Origin: Verrucomicrobiaceae bacterium UBA7681
Lineage (GTDB): Bacteria > Verrucomicrobiota > Verrucomicrobiia > Verrucomicrobiales > Verrucomicrobiaceae
Assembly: GCA_002482965.1 (NCBI GenBank)
Contig: DLGZ01000050.1
Coordinates: 44,432-108,431 of the forward strand
Length of the DNA stretch: 64,000 bases
Direction of reading: 5' to 3'
Shown here piece by piece: positions 16,328 through 22,894 of the stretch (position 1 is the stretch's first letter; the number at the start of each line of letters is the position of its first letter). A program made the position numbers and the translations under genes. Under the pieces are notes generated by a model that worked only from the letters and a program-made list of their open reading frames with translations, had not been told where the DNA came from and searched no databases.

Positions 16328-18058
16328 TTGCAACCTCTTCACCTCATCGACGCCATCGGCCCCTTCTTTCGCGGGCATGACGTGCGTACGATCAACTGGT
16401 CCAAGATCCCCTGGCACCATCTGCCCAAAACGCGCGATGCCACCGCAGACGCCTGGTGGGCCCAAGTGCGCGCAGACCTCGCCCGCTTCGCTGATCAAGC
16501 CGCCGCCTGGGGCTTCAATGCCGTCTCCCTCGATGACGTGACGCATCTCGCCGATCACGTCTGGCTGGAGCCCGAGCTGCGTGCGCGCATCGCCCTCTAC
16601 CGCGAAGAATTCACCCGCTGCTTCGAGATCTTCACCGCTCGCGGACTGAAGGTGCATCTGACGATGGATGTGATGACCTACACGCCGGAACTGCGGCGGC
16701 GCATGCCCGAAGCGAAGCGTGGCGTGAACGACTACCTCGCCGAATTGCTTGATGGTTTCTTCACCAGCTTCCCGCAGGTGGCCGGCATCATCCTGCGCAT
16801 TGGCGAAGCCGATGGCAAAGGCGTGCACGACGAATTCCGCAGCGAACTCGTCATTCAAAAACCCGCACAAGCACGCCAGCTCCTGCTCGATCTGCTGCCC
16901 GTGTGCGAGAAGCATTCACGCCGCCTCATCTTCCGCACCTGGACCGTGGGTGCCTACCGCATCGGGGATCTCATGTGGCACCGCCGTACCTTCACCAGCG
17001 TGTTTGAAGGCCTCACCAGCCCGGCGCTCGTCATTTCGATGAAATACGGCGAGTCCGATTTCTTCCGCTACCTGCCGCTGAACTCGAACTTCTTCCGCAC
17101 CGATGTGGCGAAGATCGTGGAACTGCAAACACGGCGCGAGTACGAAGGTTGCGGCGAGTACCCCAGCTTCACCGGCTGGGAATACGAACGCTACGCGCAT
17201 GAGCTGAAGCACGCCAAGAACGTCATCGGCTGCATGGTCTGGTGCCAGACCGGCGGCTGGGTCCCCTTCCGCCGCATCGCGCTGATCGATCCCGAGGCGG
17301 TCTGGATCGACCTCAACACCTTCGTCACCATCCGCATCATCAAAGACGGCATGCCCGTGGAGGACGCCGTGCGCGCCTTTGCCAAAGAGCGCGCCCTCGG
17401 CGATGCCGAAGCCCTCATCGAACTCCTACGCTACTCCGACGAAGTGATCCGCGAGCTGCTTTACGTGGAGGAATTTGCTCAGCAAAAGCTCTTCTTCCGT
17501 CGCGTGCGCATCCCGCCGCTGATCCAGGTCTATTGGGGCAACATCTTCATCAATCACAGCATCAAAAAACTGCTGCGCTACTTTGTGCAGGAGCCGCAGG
17601 CCGCCCTGCTCAGCGCCGCCCGTTGCATGGACCGCCTGGACCAAATGATCGCCCTCGCACCGCGTGCCGGAGTGCCCGTCGCCGATCTCGAATACATGCG
17701 CGACACCTTCCGCCTGTTGGCCCTAGCGCGTGAGTACTACTTCACCGAGTTCACCCCGGAGATGGAGACGCGCCTGCGCGAGGCCAAGCGTGCCTACAAA
17801 GCCAAATACACCAAGCGCGGCCTGCGTGCGCGCTATCGCGTGAAGACCGACTTCCAGCCCTTCTGGCTGCACCGCCGCTACCTCGGCTGGGCCATCAATC
17901 TGCTCATGCGCCGCCGCCGTGGCTACCGCCTCATCGACCGCCTGCTCATCCTGCACGTGCTGTCCATGATCTACCGTGTCATCGCCCTGCGGAAGCCCCA
18001 TTGGATCCCCGGCTTCGCCAAAGAAAGCGCCATGGGCGTGGACGTGGTGTTCCGGTAA
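16328..18058 (+). CDS. TIM-barrel glycoside-hydrolase-like protein
   Basis: The 576-residue product has no signal peptide. Residues 1-330 look like a (beta/alpha)8 barrel related to GH67/GH20-type enzymes: WGFNAVSLDDV, LKVHLTMDVMTYTPEL, FTSFPQVAGIILRIGEADG (with acidic residues at the barrel mouth), RLIFRTWTVGAY, LVISMKYGESDF. The remaining part is helical and very basic (RRRRGYRLIDR). The start is TTG at 16328, just before the conserved HLIDAIGPFFRGHD; no in-frame ATG precedes the conserved region. The stop is directly followed by a dispersed hairpin element. A carbohydrate-active role is inferred from fold; substrate and catalytic residues are unassigned. Confidence 0.6.
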   Translation: MQPLHLIDAIGPFFRGHDVRTINWSKIPWHHLPKTRDATADAWWAQVRADLARFADQAAAWGFNAVSLDDVTHLADHVWLEPELRARIALYREEFTRCFEIFTARGLKVHLTMDVMTYTPELRRRMPEAKRGVNDYLAELLDGFFTSFPQVAGIILRIGEADGKGVHDEFRSELVIQKPAQARQLLLDLLPVCEKHSRRLIFRTWTVGAYRIGDLMWHRRTFTSVFEGLTSPALVISMKYGESDFFRYLPLNSNFFRTDVAKIVELQTRREYEGCGEYPSFTGWEYERYAHELKHAKNVIGCMVWCQTGGWVPFRRIALIDPEAVWIDLNTFVTIRIIKDGMPVEDAVRAFAKERALGDAEALIELLRYSDEVIRELLYVEEFAQQKLFFRRVRIPPLIQVYWGNIFINHSIKKLLRYFVQEPQAALLSAARCMDRLDQMIALAPRAGVPVADLEYMRDTFRLLALAREYYFTEFTPEMETRLREAKRAYKAKYTKRGLRARYRVKTDFQPFWLHRRYLGWAINLLMRRRRGYRLIDRLLILHVLSMIYRVIALRKPHWIPGFAKESAMGVDVVFR

Positions 18059-18104
18059 AAGTAGCCCTGTTCCTGCGGAACAGGGCCACCCTTGCCCAAC
18101 TTAG
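18058..18104. repeat. Dispersed hairpin element, partial copy
   Basis: It matches the first half of the 6247 element: AAAGTAGCC, then the hairpin CTGTTCC-TGC-GGAACAG. The second hairpin is lost and only a short remnant (ACCCTTGCCCAACTT) stands in its place. It starts at the last base of the TAA stop of the glycosidase-like gene and lies between it and the end of the convergent oxidoreductase gene. Confidence 0.75.
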
Positions 18105-18105
18105 C

Positions 18106-19374
18106 TCAAATTTTCGGTTCCCACCCCTTGCGGTAGCCACCGTCGCGTCCCCAGAGCTTCATCGCTTCCGCGTTATCCAGAACCTTCCCAGTCTTCGGAT
18201 CACACTTCACCACCGTATTCGTGCGGTAGGCCATGTTGCCGAGATGGCACATCATGGTGCTCTTCTGGCCTTCTTCGATGGGGCTGTTCAGCTTCGCATT
18301 GCCACGGATGGCCTCAATGAAATTGCCCATGTGCGCGACATCACCACCGCCTGCGCCTTTGCCCTTGCTCACTTCCACGCCCTTCAGGTCGTAGTTGATC
18401 CATGAGTCCCGCGCGATGGCCATCGTGCCGTTGTCGCCATAGAACATGACTTCCGCCAGCGGCTTCTCTGCCGCACGTGCGTGGCTGCTGCTCTGCACCC
18501 ACTCACAGCCGGCGTGGCCGAAATCATACACCGCCGTGCCGGTGTCTGGCGTTTCCTGCGCGTCATTGTAGAAATACCGTCCGCCATTGTACGTCGTGCG
18601 CAGCGGATACTCGCCCTTGAGGCCCCAGCGCAGGATGTCCAGCGTGTGGATGCCGTTGTTGCCCAGCTCGCCGTTGCCCCAATGCCAGAACCAATGCCAG
18701 TCGTAGTGAGCCATCGATTTGAAATCATGCTTCGCATCATCCGGCACCGGGCCCTGCCAGAGGTTGTAGTCGATGTCCGGTGACGCCGGCTTCTCGTTCG
18801 TGGCCACCGATTTGCGCGTGTTGTAGTAGAAGCCGCGACCAAAGTGAACAGGACCGATGGCGCCGCCATGCAGCGCCTCGATCGCTTCCTTCATCCAGGT
18901 GCGGCGCTGATTGCCCATCTGCACCAGACGGTCATTCTTCTTCGAAGCCGCCACGATCATCTCCGCCTCATGCGCGTTCTGGCTGCCGGGCTTTTCCACA
19001 TAGACATGCTTGCCAGCCTGCATGCACAGCAGCGCGGCGGGCGTGTGCCAGAAATTCGGCGTGGCGATGAAGACGGCATCCAGCGTCTTGTCATCCAGGA
19101 TCGAACGGAAATCCTTCACCCCGACGCAGGACACCTTCTGCGTGTCATTGACGACTTTGAGGCCCAATTCGAGGCGCTTCGGGTCCACCTCGGCCAGATA
19201 GGCGATCTCCACGCCCGGAATTTTGAGCAGGGCCTGCACATGCTGCATGCCACGCCCCAGCGCCACCACGGCCACTTTGACTTTCCTTCCGGCCTCATCC
19301 GCAGCGTAGAGTTTCGGCAGAGCGGAGACAGCGGCGAGCGCGGACGTTTGGTGAAAAAAAGTGCGGCGATTCAT
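18106..19374 (-). CDS. Gfo/Idh/MocA-family oxidoreductase with twin-arginine signal
   Basis: The 422-residue protein opens MNRRTFFHQTSALAAVSAL, a twin-arginine signal for export in folded, cofactor-bound form. The Rossmann domain follows (VKVAVVALGRGMQHVQALL, then YLAEVDPKR), with VFIATPNFWHTP and the EKP motif (HVYVEKPGSQNAHEAE) typical of the family. The C-terminal domain includes HWFWHWGNGELGNNGIH, a segment typical of the planctomycete/verrucomicrobial exported subgroup. These enzymes oxidise or reduce sugars and cyclitols with NAD(P); substrate unknown. The ATG at 19374 is preferred because it starts the signal. It is divergent from bioB, 130 bases away. Confidence 0.9.
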   Translation of the reverse strand: MNRRTFFHQTSALAAVSALPKLYAADEAGRKVKVAVVALGRGMQHVQALLKIPGVEIAYLAEVDPKRLELGLKVVNDTQKVSCVGVKDFRSILDDKTLDAVFIATPNFWHTPAALLCMQAGKHVYVEKPGSQNAHEAEMIVAASKKNDRLVQMGNQRRTWMKEAIEALHGGAIGPVHFGRGFYYNTRKSVATNEKPASPDIDYNLWQGPVPDDAKHDFKSMAHYDWHWFWHWGNGELGNNGIHTLDILRWGLKGEYPLRTTYNGGRYFYNDAQETPDTGTAVYDFGHAGCEWVQSSSHARAAEKPLAEVMFYGDNGTMAIARDSWINYDLKGVEVSKGKGAGGGDVAHMGNFIEAIRGNAKLNSPIEEGQKSTMMCHLGNMAYRTNTVVKCDPKTGKVLDNAEAMKLWGRDGGYRKGWEPKI

Positions 19375-19504
19375 GATGGTGAGATCAAATCGGCCCTTGG
19401 CAGGTCTCTCTTGCACACGAACGAGGTCGAGGTCTCTGCTGTGCCGTACTTTCCCCGTGCATCCAGCCCATTTTCGCCCACTATCGGGGCTGCCACCATC
19501 CGCC

Positions 19505-20542
19505 ATGACTTTCGCCGAACTTCACCGCATCTATCACCAGCCCTTTTTCGACCTCCTCAAGCAGGCCCGCGCCGTGCATGACGAGCATTGGACCGGCAAC
19601 GAAGTGCAGCTCTGCACCCTCCTCAGCATCAAGACCGGCGGTTGCAGCGAAGACTGCGGCTACTGCGCGCAGAGCGCCCGCTACAGCACCGGCCTGCAGA
19701 AGGAAAACCTCATGCCCAAGGAGCAGGTCATGGAGCGCGCCCTCGCCGCCCGTGCCAACGGTTCCACCCGCTTCTGCATGGGCGCCGCCTGGAAAGGCGT
19801 GCGCAAAGGCACCCAGAAATTCGACCAGGTGCTCGACATCGTGCGCGACGTTTCCAAGCTCGGCATGGAAGTCTGCGTCACCCTCGGCGAACTCGGCGCG
19901 GACGAGGCCACCGATCTCAAGGAAGCCGGCGTCACCGCCTACAACCACAACGTGGACACCTCCCCTGAGCATTACCCGAACATCGTCACCACCCACACCT
20001 TTGATGACCGCCTGCGCACCATCCGCCACGCGCAGGACGCCGGCATGTCCGTCTGTTGCGGCGGCATCCTCGGTCTCGGCGAGACCATCGAAGACCGCCT
20101 GAAGATGCTGGAAGTCATCTCCAACTTCAATCCCCAGCCCGAGAGCATCCCGATCAACGCCCTCATGCCCATCAAAGGCACCCCCATGGGAGACAACGAA
20201 GTCGTCGATTCCTTCGCCTTCGTCCGCATGATCGCCGTCACCCGCATCGCCGTGCCCAAGGCCAAGGTGCGCCTCAGCGCCGGCCGCACCAATCTGAGCC
20301 GCGAAGCCCAGGCCCTCGCCTACTTCGCCGGAGCCAACTCCATCTTCTACGGCGACAAACTCCTCACCGCCGCCAACCCCCGCGCCAACGAGGACATGAA
20401 ACTCCTCCGCGACCTCGGCCTCGCCCCCCAGGCCCCCAATCCCGAAATGGAAGCCCCCGAAGCCACCGAAGGCCGCCCCCTCATGCCCTGCTGCACGGAG
20501 GAGCACGCGTGCGAAAATGAGAAGGCGAGCGCGTGCTGCTAA
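19505..20542 (+). CDS. bioB: Biotin synthase
   Basis: BioB is a radical-SAM enzyme that inserts sulfur into dethiobiotin. The 345-residue protein has the SAM cluster motif C47-x3-C51-x2-C54 (GGCSEDCGYCAQSARY), CMGAAWKG, VCVTLGELG, AYNHNVDTS with NHN, GGILGLGET, and RLSAGR for the second iron-sulfur cluster. The catalytic region is complete. An unusual tail after about residue 310 is Pro/Glu-rich and ends with four to six cysteines (PCCTEEHAC and SACC). No other biotin genes are nearby. The ATG at 19505 fits the family start. The gene is convergent with the SMI1/KNR4 gene, 7 bases apart. Confidence 0.95.
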   Translation: MTFAELHRIYHQPFFDLLKQARAVHDEHWTGNEVQLCTLLSIKTGGCSEDCGYCAQSARYSTGLQKENLMPKEQVMERALAARANGSTRFCMGAAWKGVRKGTQKFDQVLDIVRDVSKLGMEVCVTLGELGADEATDLKEAGVTAYNHNVDTSPEHYPNIVTTHTFDDRLRTIRHAQDAGMSVCCGGILGLGETIEDRLKMLEVISNFNPQPESIPINALMPIKGTPMGDNEVVDSFAFVRMIAVTRIAVPKAKVRLSAGRTNLSREAQALAYFAGANSIFYGDKLLTAANPRANEDMKLLRDLGLAPQAPNPEMEAPEATEGRPLMPCCTEEHACENEKASACC

Positions 20543-20549
20543 AGGCCCG

Positions 20550-21119
20550 TTAAGGGCAATCCAAAAGCCCTGACCAAAACTCTATCTCTCGCAGATCGTT
20601 GGAGCTCACAACGAACGTCCTTGAAGTGATGCCAAAAGCCTCACGGAACTCGTTGTGAAGGTAGTTTTCGAGGTTGTGACCGTAGTAAATGATGTCCGTT
20701 TGGTAGACGGAGAACACAGGATTACCGGCTTCCGAAGGAGAGTCAGGCATGTACCGATGGGAGAAGATGGGGATAAGCGTAGGCGCTTTCGCAACTTGTT
20801 CGCGTGCGATTTCAAATGCGGCGGGCAGGTCGGCAGGTTTTTCTCCCCACGACTCCAACCAAAATTCATTGTGTTCGATGTCATAGCATATTCCATCAAG
20901 CGGCCATGCCATCCTTTGCATGATCTCCTCTTTGCTGGCATTCCTCCAGTCGAGCCAGCCACCCGAAACAGGCAGCGCATAAGAGAGTAATTGCCTCAAG
21001 TCCGCAGGGAATCGAAAACCATATTCGCTCTCAATGGTGGCCAATTCATCATCGGTCAGACCCTGTTCAAACAAGATCCCAATGCTTGCTAGGCGTTCTT
21101 TGCATTCGGCAGGATTCAT
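20550..21119 (-). CDS. SMI1/KNR4-family protein
   Basis: The 189-residue protein has the SMI1/KNR4 (SUKH) fold pattern: LTDDELATIESEYGFRFPADLRQLLSYALPVSGGW at about 21-55, then FWLESWG, PIFSHRYMPDSP and a C-terminal FWSGLL. In bacteria such proteins often act as immunity proteins against polymorphic toxins, but many are orphans of unknown role. No toxin gene is next to it; it is the last gene of a minus-strand run with the helicase, panE-like and purine nucleoside phosphorylase genes, 13 bases after the latter. Its base composition looks less GC-rich than its neighbours, which could mean recent acquisition. Confidence 0.8.
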   Translation of the reverse strand: MNPAECKERLASIGILFEQGLTDDELATIESEYGFRFPADLRQLLSYALPVSGGWLDWRNASKEEIMQRMAWPLDGICYDIEHNEFWLESWGEKPADLPAAFEIAREQVAKAPTLIPIFSHRYMPDSPSEAGNPVFSVYQTDIIYYGHNLENYLHNEFREAFGITSRTFVVSSNDLREIEFWSGLLDCP

Positions 21120-21132
21120 GGTCCCACCATAG

Positions 21133-21951
21133 TCACACCGCCGCCTTCAACAACCGCGCCAGATACATCCCTGCCGTCTTCCCCACCTCCACCACCTCTG
21201 CGTGATGCAGCGTCTGCGCTCTCAATCCAGCGGCCCAGTTGGTAAGCATGGAGATACCCGCCACTTCCATTCCTAACGCGCGGGCCTGAATGGCCTCAGC
21301 CACCGTGGACATGCCGACAGCATCCGCGCCGAGCGTGCGCAGCATGCGGATCTCTGCTGGGGTTTCATACTGCGGTCCCAGCAGCCCGGCATACACGCCC
21401 GCATGCAGTTTCAAACCGATCTCCAAACTCGCCGCGTGGAATTTCTCACACCATGTCCGTGAATAGACCTCGCTCATGTCATGGAAGTTCGGACCGCCGA
21501 GCAGCGGCGTGGTGCCCTGAAGATTGATGTGATCCGTGATCAGCATCAATCCACCCACATGGAAGTTCTCATGGATCGCGCCCGCCGCATTCGTGAGAAC
21601 GACACGCTTCACGCCGATCTCATGCATGAAGCGGATGCTCGCCGTGACCTCATGCGCCGTGAGACCCTCATACAAATGCCGCCGCCCTTGCGCGAGGAGG
21701 ATGGGCTTGCCGTGATGCTGAGCTAAAACAAACCGCCCCGCGTGTCCCGGCACCGTGGAAGCGCTTAGGCCTGGGATTTCCGAGTACGGAATCTCAAGGT
21801 GTGGGGGTTTCGCTTCGCGGCTGCGCAGCCCGACCCCCACGGAGTCAGGAGACTCCGATTCCTTGCCAAACGCATCCGCCACAGCCCCAAGTCCCGAACC
21901 CAGCACGATGGCAGTTTCAGGGCGGGCGTTTTGGAGGGCAGTGAGTGACAT
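21133..21951 (-). CDS. Purine nucleoside phosphorylase (trimeric, PNP-II type) with palindromic insertion
   Basis: This enzyme cleaves purine nucleosides with phosphate in nucleotide salvage. The 272-residue protein shows VLGSGLG (16-22, phosphate loop), STVPGHAGRFVL, QGRRHLYEG, VVLTNAAGAIH, ITDHINLQG, DAVGMSTVAEAIQA and MLTNWAAG, all hallmarks of the trimeric family. Between the phosphate loop and IPYSEIPGL there are about 21 extra residues (31-51) that other family members lack; the DNA encoding them is a palindromic element (21799-21861). The reading frame is intact, so the enzyme may still fold with a surface loop. The gene is 10 bases after the panE-like gene. Confidence 0.9.
   Translation of the reverse strand: MSLTALQNARPETAIVLGSGLGAVADAFGKESESPDSVGVGLRSREAKPPHLEIPYSEIPGLSASTVPGHAGRFVLAQHHGKPILLAQGRRHLYEGLTAHEVTASIRFMHEIGVKRVVLTNAAGAIHENFHVGGLMLITDHINLQGTTPLLGGPNFHDMSEVYSRTWCEKFHAASLEIGLKLHAGVYAGLLGPQYETPAEIRMLRTLGADAVGMSTVAEAIQARALGMEVAGISMLTNWAAGLRAQTLHHAEVVEVGKTAGMYLARLLKAAV
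21799..21861. repeat. Palindromic element inserted in frame in the nucleoside phosphorylase gene
   Basis: 63 bases (21 codons) hold three nested or adjacent inverted repeats: GTGGGGGT (21801-21808) pairs with ACCCCCAC (21833-21840); inside it is a perfect 12-base palindrome GGCTGCGCAGCC (21819-21830); next comes GGAGTC-AGGA-GACTCC (21841-21856). The translated segment has no counterpart in known purine nucleoside phosphorylases. This resembles the way palindromic elements in Rickettsia sit inside coding genes. Confidence 0.75.
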
Positions 21952-21961
21952 GGTTCATCCA

Positions 21962-22891
21962 CTATCTGGCGGCAATTCGCTCCTTCAACTCCTCATACAA
22001 CCGCTCCACCTGCGGCATCTCGATCCCCGCCGCTTTCGCCCGGCGCATAGGTTCACCCCAGATCGCCTCAATCTCCACCTCGCTGCCCGCAAGAAAGTCG
22101 ATGAGACTGCTCGGCTTGTACGCAGACATCGTACGCGTGCGCTCAATCATGTCGTCGATGAGGGCCAACGGAATCGCATGACCCAGCCGCCCTGCGGTGT
22201 CGATGATCTCATGCATCAGATCCCTCACACGTTGCTCCAACATCGGATCCGCAAGAATCGCCGCTGTGTCTTTTCCGCCTGCTGCAATCGAGAGGCCATT
22301 GAACGGAATGTTCCAGACGAGCTTCTTCCACCGTGCTGCGATCAAACTGGGCTCCACCTTGCACTCGATCGCACAACGCCGGAACTCCGCCGCCAGCGCC
22401 TCCGTGCGCACCTGCGGCGAACCACTGTGCTCGCCCAGCGCAATTTGTCCCTGCGCGATGTGATGAATCACCCCGGGCGCAATGCGGTTGATGCACACAA
22501 AGCACAGTCCGCCCAGCACATGCGCAGAGCCAAAGTGCCGCGCCAGAAAGTCATCGCTGCCCAGCCCGTTCTGCAGCGTCAGGATCATCGTCTTTTCGTG
22601 CAGCAGCGGCGGCAGCAGTTCCAGCAGCACCTCATTCGCCGTGGCCTTCATCGCGATGATCACCAGATCACATGTCCCAATCTCAGACGTGCTGCGGTGG
22701 CAGTGCACCTGCGGCAAAACGAAGTCGCCATGATGACTTTGTATCTTGAGCCCATGCCGCTTCACGTGCTCATAGTCCGAGCGCATGAGGAAATGCACCT
22801 CATGCCCATGCTGCACCAGCCGCCCGCCATAGTAGCAGCCGACAGCGCCGGAGCCGATGATCGCAATGCGTGGATGTGCAGGAAAATTCAT
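21962..22891 (-). CDS. 2-dehydropantoate 2-reductase family protein (PanE/ApbA-like)
   Basis: The 309-residue NADP-dependent reductase begins with the dinucleotide loop RIAIIGSGAVGCYYGGRL (8-25), followed by DLVIIAMKATANE, LTLQNGLG with Asn, WKKLVWNIPFNGL with the catalytic-type Lys and Asn, and the KPSSLID motif. In PanE this activity makes pantoate for coenzyme A; other members act on different 2-keto acids, so the exact substrate is not certain. It is 3 bases downstream of the helicase gene and 10 bases upstream of the nucleoside phosphorylase gene, a tight operon with no clear metabolic theme. Confidence 0.87.
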   Translation of the reverse strand: MNFPAHPRIAIIGSGAVGCYYGGRLVQHGHEVHFLMRSDYEHVKRHGLKIQSHHGDFVLPQVHCHRSTSEIGTCDLVIIAMKATANEVLLELLPPLLHEKTMILTLQNGLGSDDFLARHFGSAHVLGGLCFVCINRIAPGVIHHIAQGQIALGEHSGSPQVRTEALAAEFRRCAIECKVEPSLIAARWKKLVWNIPFNGLSIAAGGKDTAAILADPMLEQRVRDLMHEIIDTAGRLGHAIPLALIDDMIERTRTMSAYKPSSLIDFLAGSEVEIEAIWGEPMRRAKAAGIEMPQVERLYEELKERIAAR

Positions 22892-22894
22892 GAT

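Noticed and set aside
19481..20506. 341-residue minus-strand frame opposite bioB
   Set aside because: It is Gly/Val/Ala/His-rich, a typical reverse reading of GC-rich third positions; bioB motifs on the plus strand are decisive.
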